DNA of 64,000 bases from Dermacentor variabilis. Its lineage: Eukaryota; Arthropoda; Arachnida; Ixodida; Ixodidae. This document shows positions 1 to 9,828 of the stretch, in pieces. Both the position numbers and the translations under genes were made by a program. Under the pieces are notes generated by a model, which had not been told where the DNA came from, did not search any database, and saw nothing but the letters and a program-made list of their open reading frames with translations. The number at the start of each line of letters is the position of its first letter. The first letter of the stretch is position 1. The stretch covers positions 36,404 through 100,403 of the forward strand of contig NW_027460345.1 in assembly GCF_050947875.1 (NCBI RefSeq), in the 5' to 3' direction.

Positions 1-594
1 CATGCGCATGCATCTTTTGGTAGACGCGGACGCAGTTTTCTGCAAAACCACACGATATGCATGCAAATGGTGCTTCTGGCAGAACGCGCACGTGAATTTC
101 TACCAAACGACGTGAAAAGCATGCCGATACTGCTCTTTTTAGCACCCGTACGTGGATTTGTGCCAAAACGCGTTTTAAGCATGCACATGCATCTTTTGGT
201 AGACGCGGACGCTGTTTTCTGCAAAACCACACGATATGCATGCACATGGTGCTTTTGGCAGAACGCGCACGTGGATTTCTACCAAACGACGTGAAAAGCA
301 TGCCAATGCTGCTCTTTTTAGCACCCGCACATGGATTTGCGCCAAAACGCGTTTTAAGCATGCACATGCATCTTTTGGTAGACGCGGACGCTGTTTTCTG
401 CAAAACCACACGATATGCATGCAAATGGTGCTTTTGGCAGAACGCGCACGTGGATTTCTACCAAACGACGTGAAAAGCATGCCGATACTGCTCTTTTTAG
501 CACCCGCACATGGATTTGTGCCAAAACGCGTTTTAAGCATGCACATACATCTTTTGGTAGACGCGGACGTTGTTTTCTGCAAAACCACACGATA

Positions 595-602
595 TGCATG
601 CA
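595..602. other. TGCATGCA palindrome overlapping ATGCAAAT, at the C/A junction
   Basis: The 8-bp palindrome TGCATGCA spans the C-to-A boundary and overlaps ATGCAAAT (598-605), the octamer sequence recognised by POU-domain proteins. It also contains CATGCA, the core of the plant RY element. It is present in most monomers; exceptions include GCATCCAAAT (6,502), GCAAGCAAAT (44,389) and GCATTCAAT (45,284). Any binding function is speculative. Confidence 0.4.
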
Positions 603-655
603 AATGGTGCTTTTGGCAGAACGCGCACGTGGATTTCTACCAAACGACGTGAAAA
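596..655 (+). repeat. Sub-repeat A of the monomer (60 bp)
   Basis: Begins GCATGCAAATGGTGCTTTTG and ends GACGTGAAAA. It aligns without gaps to sub-repeat B at 42 of 60 positions, strongest over CGCACGTGGATTT against CGCACATGGATTT. Variation across the array concentrates at GCGCACG or GCGCGCG, GTGGATT or GTGAATT, and AAAAGCATG or AAAAACATG. The stretch ATTTCTACCAAACGACGTG is close to invariant. Confidence 0.85.
626..631. other. CACGTG hexamer (E-box/G-box-like), one per monomer
   Basis: A perfect 6-bp palindrome in sub-repeat A. Many monomers replace it with GCGTGG (GCGCGCGTGG) and so lose it. The homologous site in B is usually CACATG, though a subset reads TACGTGG. CACGTG is bound by bHLH and bZIP factors in many eukaryotes, but its presence in a satellite may be incidental. 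Confidence 0.4.
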
Positions 656-715
656 GCATGCCGATGCTGCTCTTTTTAGCACCCGCACATGGATTTGTGC
701 CAAAACGCGTTTTAA
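656..715 (+). repeat. Sub-repeat B of the monomer (60 bp)
   Basis: Begins GCATGCCGATGCTGCTC and ends in the palindrome AAAACGCGTTTT plus AA. It is the most variable third and carries the best diagnostic alleles: CCGATG, CCAATG, CGATAC or CGAAG; CTGCTC or CTCCTC; TTTTTAG or TTTTGAG; CCGCACATGG, CCGTACGTGG, CCGCCCATGG or CCGCACATTG; and AAAACGCGTTTT, AAAAGGCTTTT or AAAAGGCGTTTT. These alleles define the higher-order units. Confidence 0.85.
702..713. other. 12-bp perfect palindrome AAAACGCGTTTT, one per monomer
   Basis: The motif equals its own reverse complement and contains ACGCGT. It recurs at the end of most B sub-repeats. It is broken in subtypes with AAAAGGCTTTT (1 bp shorter, e.g. near 11,435) or AAAAGGCGTTTT (e.g. 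near 42,712), and by CpG-type changes to AAAACACGTTTT (near 26,445) or AAAACGCATTTT (near 34,848). Short dyads are a known feature of some centromere satellites lacking a CENP-B box; function here is unproven. Confidence 0.6.
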
Positions 716-774
716 GCATGCGCATGCATCTTTTGGTAGACGCGGACGCAGTTTTCTGCAAAACCACACGATAT
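716..774 (+). repeat. Sub-repeat C of the monomer (59 bp)
   Basis: Begins GCATGCGCATGCATC here (GCATGCACATGCATC is commoner) and ends CCACACGATAT. With one 1-bp gap near GTAGACGCGG against CAGAACGCGC it matches sub-repeat A at about 45 of 59 positions. That missing base accounts for a 179- rather than 180-bp monomer. Diagnostic alleles: GGACGTTG, GGACGCTG, GGACGCAG or GGGCGTTG; GACGCGG or GACACGG; TTCTGCAAAACC or TTCTCCAAAACC. Confidence 0.85.
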
Positions 775-2921
775 GCATGCAAATGGTGCTTTTGGCACAA
801 CGCGCGCGTGGATTTCTACCAAACGACGTGAAAAGCATGCCAATGCTGCTCTTTTTAGCACCCGCACATGTATTTGTGCCAAAACGCGTTTTAAGCATGC
901 ACATGCATCTTTTGGTAGACGTGGACGCTGTTTTCTGCAAATCCATACGATATGCATGCAAATGGTGCTTTTGGCAGAACGCGCACGTGGATTTCTACCA
1001 AACGACGCGAAAAGCATGCCAATGCTGCTCTTTTTAGCACCCGCACATGGATTTGTGCCAAAACGCGTTTTAAGCATGCACATGCATCTTTTGGTAGACG
1101 CGGACGCTGTTTTCTGCAAAACCACACGATATGCATGCAAATGGTGCTTTTGGCAGAAGGCGCACGTGGATTTCTACCAAACGACGTGAAAAGCATGCCA
1201 ATGCTGCTCTTTTTAGCACCCGCACATGGATTTGTGCCAAAACGCGTTTTAAGCATGCACATGCATCTTTTGGTAGACGCAGATGCTGTTTTCTGCAAAA
1301 CCACACGATATGCATGCAAATGGTGCTTTTGGCAGAACGCGCACGTGGATTTCTACCAAACGACGTGAAAAACATGCCGATGCTGCTCTTTTTAGCACCC
1401 GCACAGGGATTTGTGCCAAAACGCGTTTTAAGCATGCACATGCATCTTTTGGTAGACGCGGACGCTGTTTTCTGGAAAACCACACCATATGCATGCAAAT
1501 GGTGCTTTTGGCAGAACGCGCACGTGGATTTCTACCAAACGACGTGAAAAACATGCCGATGCTGCTCTTTTTAGCACCCGCACATGGGTTTGTGCCAAAA
1601 CGCGTTTTAAGCATGCGCATGGATCTTCTGGTAGACGCGGACGTTGTTTTCTGCAAAACCACACGATATGCATGCAAATGGTGCTTTTGGCAGAACGCGC
1701 ACGTGGATTTCTACCAAACGACGTGAAAAACATGCCGATGCTGCTCTTTTTAGCACCCGTACATGGATTTGTGCCAAAACGCGTTTTAAGCATGCGCATG
1801 CAAATTTTGGTAGACGCGGACGTTGTTTTCTGCAAAACCACACGATATGCATGCAAATGGTGCTTTTGGCTGAATGCGCACGTGGATTTCTACCAAACGA
1901 CGTGAAAAGCATGCCGATGCTGCTCTTTTTAGCACCCGCACATGGACTTGTGCCAAAACGCGTTTTAAGCATGCACATGCATCTTTTGGTAGACGCGGAC
2001 GTTGTTTTCTGCAAAACCACACGATATGCATGCAATGGGGCTTTTGGCAGAACGCGCACGTGGATTTCTACCAAACGACGTGAAAAGCATGCCGATGCTG
2101 CTCTTTTTAGCACCCGCACATGGATTTGTGCCAAAACGCGTTTTAAGCATGCACATGCATCTTTTGGTAGACGCGGACGTTGTTTTCTGCAAAACCACAC
2201 GATATGCATGCAAATGGTGCTTTTGGCAGAACGCGCGCGTGAATTTCTACCAAACGACGTGAAAAGCATGCCGAAGCTGCTCTTTTTAGTACCCGCACAT
2301 GGATTTGTGCCAAAACGCGTTTTAAGCATGCACATGTATCTTTTGGTAGACACGGACGTTGTTTTCTGCAAAACCACACGATATGCATGCAAATGGTGCT
2401 TTTGGCACAACGCGCGCGTGGATTTCTACCAAACGACGTGAAAAGCATGCCGATGCTGCTCTTTTGAGCACCCGCACATAGATTTGTGCCAAAACGCGTT
2501 TTAAGCATGCGCATGCATGTTTTGGTAGACGCCGACGTTGTTTTCTGCAAAACCACACGATATGCATGCAAATGGTGCTTTTGGCAGAACGCGCACGTGG
2601 ATTTCTACCAAACGACGTGAAAAGCATGCCGATGCTGCTCTTTTTAGCACCCGCACATGGATTTGTGCCAAAACGCGCTTTAAGCATGCACATGCATCTT
2701 TTGGTAGACGCGGACGTTGTTTTCTGCAAAACCACACGATATGCATGCAAATGGTGCTTTTGGCAGAACGCGCACGTGGATTTCTACCAAACGACGTGAA
2801 AAGCATGCCGATGCTGCTCTTTTTAGCACCCGCGCATGGATTTGTGCCAAAACGCGTTTTAAGCATGCGCATGCATCTTTTGGTAGACGCGGACGCAGTT
2901 TTCTGCAAAACCACACGATAT

Positions 2922-5900
2922 GCATGCAAATGGTGCTTCTGGCAGAACGCGCACGTGAATTTCTACCAAACGACGTGAAAAGCATGCCGATACTGCTCTT
3001 TTTAGCACCCGTACGTGGATTTGTGCCAAAACGCGTTTTAAGCATGCACATGCATCTTTTGGTAGACGCGGACGCTGTTTTCTGCAAAACCACACGATAT
3101 GCATGCACATGGTGCTTTTGGCAGAACGCGCACGTGGATTTCTACCAAACGACGTGAAAAGCATGCCAATGCTGCTCTTTTTAGCACCCGCACATGGATT
3201 TGCGCCAAAACGCGTTTTAAGCATGCACATGCATCTTTTGGTAGACGCGGACGCTGTTTTCTGCAAAACCACGCGATATGCATGCAAATGGTGCTTTTGG
3301 CAGAACGCGCACGTGGATTTCTACCAAACGACGTGAAAAGCATGCCGATACTGCTCTTTTTAGCACCCGCACATGGATTTGTGCCAAAACGCGTTTTAAG
3401 CATGCACATACATCTTTTGGTAGACGCGGACGTTGTTTTCTGCAAAACCACACGATATGCATGCAAATGGTGCTTTTGGCAGAACGCGCACGTGGATTTC
3501 TACCAAACGACGTGAAAAGCATGCCGATGCTGCTCTTTTTAGCACCCGCACATGGATTTGTGCCAAAACGCGTTTTAAGCATGCGCATGCATCTTTTGGT
3601 AGACGCGGACGCAGTTTTCTGCAAAACCACACGATATGCATGCAAATGGTGCTTTTGGCACAACGCGCGCGTGGATTTCTACCAAACGACGTGAAAAGCA
3701 TGCCAATGCTGCTCTTTTTAGCACCCGCACATGTATTTGTGCCAAAACGCGTTTTAAGCATGCACATGCATCTTTTGGTAGACGTGGACGCTGTTTTCTG
3801 CAAATCCATACGATATGCATGCAAATGGTGCTTTTGGCAGAACGCGCACGTGGATTTCTACCAAACGACGCGAAAAGCATGCCAATGCTGCTCTTTTTAG
3901 CACCCGCACATGGATTTGTGCCAAAACGCGTTTTAAGCATGCACATGCATCTTTTGGTAGACGCGGACGCTGTTTTCTGCAAAACCACACGATATGCATG
4001 CAAATGGTGCTTTTGGCAGAAGGCGCACGTGGATTTCTACCAAACGACGTGAAAAGCATGCCGATGCTGCTCTTTTTAGCACCCGCACAGCGATTTGTGC
4101 CAAAACGCGTTTTAAGCATGCACATGCATCTTTTGGTAGACGCGGACGTTGTTTTCGGCAAAACCACACGATATGCATGCAAATGGTGCTTTTGGCAGAA
4201 CGCGCGCGTGGATTTCTACCAAACGACGTGAAAAGCATGCCGATGCTGCTCTTTTTAGCACTCGCCCATGGATTTGTGCCAAAACACGTTTTAAGCATGC
4301 ACACGCATCTTTTGGTAGACGCGGACGTTGTTTTCTGCAAAACCACACGATATGCATGCAAATGCTGCTTTTGGCAGAACGCGCACGTGGATTTCCACCA
4401 AACGACGTGAAAAGCATGCCAATGCTGCTCTTTTTAGCACCCGCACAGGGATTTGTGCCAAAACGCGTTTTAAGCATGCACATGCATCTTTTGGTAGACG
4501 CGGACGCTGTTTTCTGGAAAACCACACCATATGCATGCAAATGGTGCTTTTGGCAGAACGCGCACGTGGATTTCTACCAAACGACGTGAAAAACATGCCG
4601 ATGCTGCTCTTTTTAGCACCCGCACATGGGTTTGTGCCAAAACGCGTTTTAAGCATGCGCATGGATCTTCTGGTAGACGCGGACGTTGTTTTCTGCAAAA
4701 CCACACGATATGCATGCAAATGGTGCTTTTGGCAGAACGCGCACGTGGATTTCTACCAAACGACGTGAAAAACATGCCGATGCTGCTCTTTTTAGCACCC
4801 GTACATGGATTTGTGCCAAAACGCGTTTTAAGCATGCGCATGCAAATTTTGGTAGACGCGGACGTTGTTTTCTGCAAAACCACACGATATGCATGCAAAT
4901 GGTGCTTTTGGCTGAATGCGCACGTGGATTTCTACCAAACGACGTGAAAAGCATGCCGATGCTGCTCTTTTTAGCACCCGCACATGGACTTGTGCCAAAA
5001 CGCGTTTTAAGCATGCATATGCATCTTTTGGTAGACGCGGACGTTGTTTTCTGCAAAACCACACGATATGCATGCAAATGGGGCTTTTGGCAGAACGCGC
5101 ACGTGGATTTCTACCAAACGACGTGAAAAGCATGCCGATGCTGCTCTTTTTAGCACCCGCACATGGATTTGTGCCAAAACGCGTTTTAAGCATGCACATG
5201 CATCTTTTGGTAGACGCGGACGTTGTTTTCTGCAAAACCACACGATATGCATGCAAATGGTGCTTTTGGCAGAACGCGCGCGTGAATTTCTACCAAACGA
5301 CGTGAAAAGCATGCCGAAGCTGCTCTTTTTAGTACCCGCACATGGATTTGTGCCAAAACGCGTTTTAAGCATGCACATGTATCTTTTGGTAGACACGGAC
5401 GTTGTTTTCTGCAAAACCACACGATATGCATGCAAATGGTGCTTTTGGCACAACGCGCGCGTGGATTTCTACCAAACGACGTGAAAAGCATGCCGATGCT
5501 GCTCTTTTGAGCACCCGCACATAGATTTGTGCCAAAACGCGTTTTAAGCATGCGCATGCATGTTTTGGTAGACGCCGACGTTGTTTTCTGCAAAACCACA
5601 CGATATGCATGCAAATGGTGCTTTTGGCAGAACGCGCACGTGGATTTCTACCAAACGACGTGAAAAGCATGCCGATGCTGCTCTTTTTAGCACCCGCACA
5701 TGGATTTGTGCCAAAACGCGTTTTAAGCATGCACATGCATCTTTTGGTAGACGCGGACGTTGTTTTCTGCAAAACCACACGATATGCATGCAAAGGGTGC
5801 TTTTGGCAGAACGCGCACGTGGATTTCTACCAAACGACGTGAAAAGCATGCCGATGCTGCTCTTTTTAGCACCCGCACATGGATTTGTGCCAAAACGCGT

Positions 5901-5964
5901 TTTAAGCATGCGCATGCATCTTTTGGTAGACGCGGACGCAGTTTTCTGCAAAACCACACGATAT
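2922..5964 (+). repeat. HOR unit 2: 17 monomers, 3,043 bp
   Basis: Tags at 2,989 and 6,032. The first ~1.1 kb is almost identical to unit 1 at an offset of 2,863; I saw one difference, near 3,273 (CCACGCGAT). The units part at about 4,060, where unit 2 reads GCACAGCGATTTG, and rejoin near 4,430 at GCACAGGGATTTG. From there the offset is 3,042, so one extra monomer is present in between. Confidence 0.85.
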
Positions 5965-6504
5965 GCATGCAAATGGTGCTTTTGGCAGAACGCGCACGTG
6001 GATTTCTACCAAACGACGTGAAAAGCATGCCGATACTGCTCTTTTTAGCACCCGTACGTGGATTTGTGCCAAAACGCGTTTTAAGCATGCACATGCATCT
6101 TTTGGTAGACGCGGACGCTGTTTTCTGCAAAACCACACGATATGCATGCACATGGTGCTTTTGGCAGAACGCGCACGTGGATTTCTACCAAACGACGTGA
6201 AAAGCATGCCAATGCTGCTCTTTTTAGCACCCGCACATGGATTTGCGCCAAAACGCGTTTTAAGCATGCACATGCATCTTTTGGTAGACGCGGACGCTGT
6301 TTTCTGCAAAACCACACGATATGCATGCAAATGGTGCTTTTGGCAGAACGCGCACGTGGATTTCTACCAAACGACGTGAAAAGCATGCCGATACTGCTCT
6401 TTTTAGCACCCGCACATGGATTTGTGCCAAAACGCGTTTTAAGCATGCACATACATCTTTTGGTAGACGCGGACGTTGTTTTCTGCAAAACCACACGATA
6501 TGCA

Positions 6505-7120
6505 TCCAAATGGTGCTTTTGGCAGAAAGCGCACGTGGATTTCTACCAAACGACGTGAAAAACATGCCGATGCTGCTCTTTTTAGCAACCGCACATGGAT
6601 TTGTGCCAGAACGCGTTTTAAGCATGCGCATGGATCTTTTGGTAGACGCGGACGTTGTTTTCTGCAAAACCACACGATATGCATGCAAATGGTGCTTTTG
6701 GCAGAACGCGCACGTGGATTTCTACCAAACGCGTGAAAAGCATGCCGATGCTGCTCTTTTTAGCACCCGCACATGGATTTGTGCCAAAACGCGTTTTAAG
6801 CATGCACATGCATCTTTTGGTAGACGCAGATGCTGTTTTCTGCAAAACCACACGATATGCATGCAAATGGTGCTTTTGGCAGAACGCGCACGTGAATTTG
6901 TACCAATCGACGTGAAAACCATGCCGATGCTGCTCTTTTTAGCACCCGCACATGGATTTGTGCCAAAACGCGTTTTAAGCATGCGCATGCATATTTTCGT
7001 AGACGCGGACGTTGTTTTCTGCAAAACCACACGATATGCATGCAAATGGTGCTTTTTGGAGAACGCGCACGTGGATTTCTACCAAACGACGTGAAAAACA
7101 TGCCAATGCTGCTCTTTTTA
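6505..7120 (+). repeat. Segment repeated at about 9,726-10,341 (offset 3,221)
   Basis: Both copies carry the same ordered rarities: GGCAGAAAGCGCACG (6,521/9,742), GTGCCAGAACGCG, the 1-bp-short CCAAACGCGTGAAAAG (6,729/9,950), GTACCAATCGACGTGAAAACC, and CATATTTTCGTAGACG (6,991/10,212). The offset is 18 monomers less 1 bp. They differ in a few bases, such as CAGATGCTGTTTTCTGC against CAGACGTTGTTTTCTGG, so this is an older duplicate than the unit 1/unit 2 pair. Confidence 0.8.
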
Positions 7121-7480
7121 GCACCCGCACATGGATTTGTGCCAAAACGCGTTTTAAGCATGCACATGCATCTTTTGGTAGACGCAGATGCTGTTTTCTG
7201 CAAAACCACACGATATGCATGCAAATGGTGCTTTTGGCAGAACGCGCACGTGGATTTCTACCAAACGACGTGAAAAACATGCCGATGCTGCTCTTTTTAG
7301 CACCCGCACATGGATTTGTGCCAAAACGCGTTTTAAGCATGCACATGCATCTTTTGGTAGACGCGGACGTTGTTTTCTGCAAAACCACACGATATGCATG
7401 CAAATGGTGCTTTTGGCAGAACGCGCGCGTGAATTTCTACCAAACGACGTGAAAAGCATGCCGAAGCTGCTCTTTTTAGT

Positions 7481-8196
7481 ACCCGCACATGGATTTGTGC
7501 CAAAACGCGTTTTAAGCATGCACATGTATCTTTTGGTAGACACGGACGTTGTTTTCTGCAAAACCACACGATATGCATGCAAATGGTGCTTTTGGCACAA
7601 CGCGCGCGTGGATTTCTACCAAACGACGTGAAAAGCATGCCGATGCTGCTCTTTTGAGCACCCGCACATAGATTTGTGCCAAAACGCGTTTTAAGCATGC
7701 GCATGCATGTTTTGGTAGACGCCGACGTTGTTTTCTGCAAAACCACACGATATGCATGCAAATGGTGCTTTTGGCAGAACGCGCACGTGGATTTCTACCA
7801 AACGACGTGAAAAGCATGCCGATGCTGCTGTTTTTAGCACCCGCACATGGATTTGTGCCAAAACGCGTTTTAAGCATGCACATGTATCTTTTGGTAGACA
7901 CGGACGTTGTTTTCTGCAAAACCACACGATATGCATGCAAATGGTGCTTTTGGCACAACGCGCGCGTGGATTTCTACCAAACGACGTGAAAAGCATGCCG
8001 ATGCTGCTCTTTTGAGCACCCGCACATAGATTTGTGCCAAAACGCGTTTTAAGCATGCGCATGCATGTTTTGGTAGACGCCGACGTTGTTTTCTGCAAAA
8101 CCACACGATATGCATGCAAATGGTGCTTTTGGCAGAACGCGCACGTGGATTTCTACCAAACGACGTGAAAAGCATGCCGATGCTGCTGTTTTTAGC
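7481..8196 (+). repeat. Exact tandem duplication of two monomers (2 x 358 bp)
   Basis: Positions 7,481-7,884 equal 7,839-8,242 base for base by eye. Both copies carry the variant GCTGCTGTTTTTAGC, where the matching place in unit 1 (near 2,636) reads GCTGCTCTTTTTAGC. The copies therefore duplicated after that change. This is a very recent event. Confidence 0.85.
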
Positions 8197-9828
8197 ACCC
8201 GCACATGGATTTGTGCCAAAACGCGTTTTAAGCATGCACATGCATCTTTTGGTAGACGCGGACGTTGTTTTCTGCAAAACCACACGATATGCATGCAAAT
8301 GGTGCTTTTGGCAGAACGCGCACGTGGATTTCTACCAAACGACGTGAAAAGCATGCCGATGCTGCTCTTTTTAGCACCCGCGCATGGATTTGTGCCAAAA
8401 CGCGTTTTAAGCATGCGCATGCATCTTTTGGTAGACGCGGACGCAGTTTTCTGCAAAACCACACGATATGCATGCAAATGGTGCTTCTGGCAGAACGCGC
8501 ACGTGAATTTCTACCAAACGACGTGAAAAGCATGCCGATACTGCTCTTTTTAGCACCCGTACGTGGATTTGTGCCAAAACGCGTTTTAAGCATGCACATG
8601 CATCTTTTGGTAGACGCGGACGCTGTTTTCTGCAAAACCACACGATATGCATGCACATGGTGCTTTTGGCAGAACGCGCACGTGGATTTCTACCAAACGA
8701 CGTGAAAAGCATGCCAATGCTGCTCTTTTTAGCACCCGCACATGGATTTGCGCCAAAACGCGTTTTAAGCATGCACATGCATCTTTTGGTAGACGCGGAC
8801 GCTGTTTTCTGCAAAACCACACGATATGCATGCAAATGGTGCTTTTGGCAGAACGCGCACGTGGATTTCTACCAAACGACGTGAAAAGCATGCCGATACT
8901 GCTCTTTTTAGCACCCGCACATGGATTTGTGCCAAAACGCGTTTTAAGCATGCACATACATCTTTTGGTAGACGCGGACGTTGTTTTCTGCAAAACCACA
9001 CGATATGCATGCAAATGGTGCTTTTGGCAGAACGCGCACGTGGATTTCTACCAAACGACGTGAAAAGCATGCCGATGCTGCTCTTTTTAGCACCCGCACA
9101 TGGATTTGTGCCAAAACGCGTTTTAAGCATGCGCATGCATCTTTTGGTAGACGCGGACGCAGTTTTCTGCAAAACCACACGATATGCATGCAAATGGTGC
9201 TTTTGGCACAACGCGCGCGTGGATTTCTACCAAACGACGTGAAAAGCATGCCGATGCTGCTCTTTTGAGCACCCGCACATAGATTTGTGCCAAAACGCGT
9301 TTTAAGCATGCGCATGCATGTTTTGGTAGACGCCGACGTTGTTTTCTGCAAAACCACACGATATGCATGCAAATGGTGCTTTTGGGAGAACGCGCACGTG
9401 GATTTCTACCAAACGACGTGAAAAGCATGCCAATGCTGCTCTTTTTAGCACCCGCACATGGATTTGTGCCAAAACAAGTTTTAAGCATGTGCATGGATCT
9501 TTTGGCAGACGCGGACGTTGATTTCTGCAAAACCACGCGATATGCATGCAAATGGTGCTTTTGGCAGAACGCGCACGTGGATTTCTACCAAACGACGTGA
9601 AAAGCATGCCGATGCTGCTCTTTTTAGCACCCGCACATGGATTTGTGCCAAAACGCGTTTTAAGCATGCACATGCATCTTTTGGTAGACGCGGACGCTGT
9701 TTTCTGCAAAACCACACGATATGCATGCAAATGGTGCTTTTGGCAGAAAGCGCACGTGGATTTCTACCAAACGACGTGAAAAACATGCCGATGCTGCTCT
9801 TTTTAGCAAACGCACATGGATTTGTGCC

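Larger units (their letters stand above)
596..774 (+). repeat. Reference 179-bp monomer (near consensus)
   Basis: Chosen as the reference because its A and B parts match the commonest sequence; its C part carries the common GCGCATGCAT variant and the rarer GGACGCAG variant. Phase is set at the GCATGC opening sub-repeat A, but any phase is arbitrary in a tandem array. Landmarks in order: GCATGCAAATGG (596), CACGTG (626), TTTCTACCAAACGACGTG (about 634), GCATGCCGATGCTGC (656), TTTTTAGCACCCGCACATGG (about 673), AAAACGCGTTTT (702), GCATGC (716), TTTTGGTAGACGCGGACG (about 731), CTGCAAAACCACACGATAT (about 756). The consensus has 13 CpG dinucleotides. Confidence 0.95.
59..2921 (+). repeat. HOR unit 1: 16 monomers, 2,863 bp
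   Basis: Delimited by the tag GATACTGC with CCGTACGTGG at 126 and 2,989. It is one base short of 16 x 179 because of a 1-bp deletion near 2,034, where GCATGCAATGGGG replaces GCATGCAAATGGGG. Unit 2 has the undeleted form near 5,078, so the deletion arose after the units separated. Confidence 0.85.
5965..8469 (+). repeat. HOR unit 3: 14 monomers, 2,505 bp, rearranged
   Basis: Tags at 6,032 and 8,537. It opens like units 1 and 2, then near 6,500 switches to a series with GGCAGAAAGCGCACG (6,521) that recurs at 9,742. One monomer is 1 bp short near 6,729 (CCAAACGCGTGAAAAG, missing an A). From about 7.3 kb it matches unit 1 from about 2.1 kb, with an inserted 358-bp duplication. Confidence 0.8.

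Noticed and set aside
702..713. ACGCGT as a functional MluI cell-cycle box
   Set aside because: It lies inside a satellite palindrome with no adjacent gene. A match to a 6-bp motif is not evidence of regulation.
596..774. CENP-B box
   Set aside because: I looked for TTCG with the required A and CGGG spacing on both strands. The closest stretches (GTCGTTTGGTAGAAA on the minus strand; TTTCGTAGACGCGG in the variant near 6,991) lack the essential CGGG arrangement.
1607..2410. Long overlapping frames on both strands near a 1-bp deletion
   Set aside because: They are longer only because the deletion near 2,034 shifts frame past a stop. The surrounding sequence is ordinary monomer.
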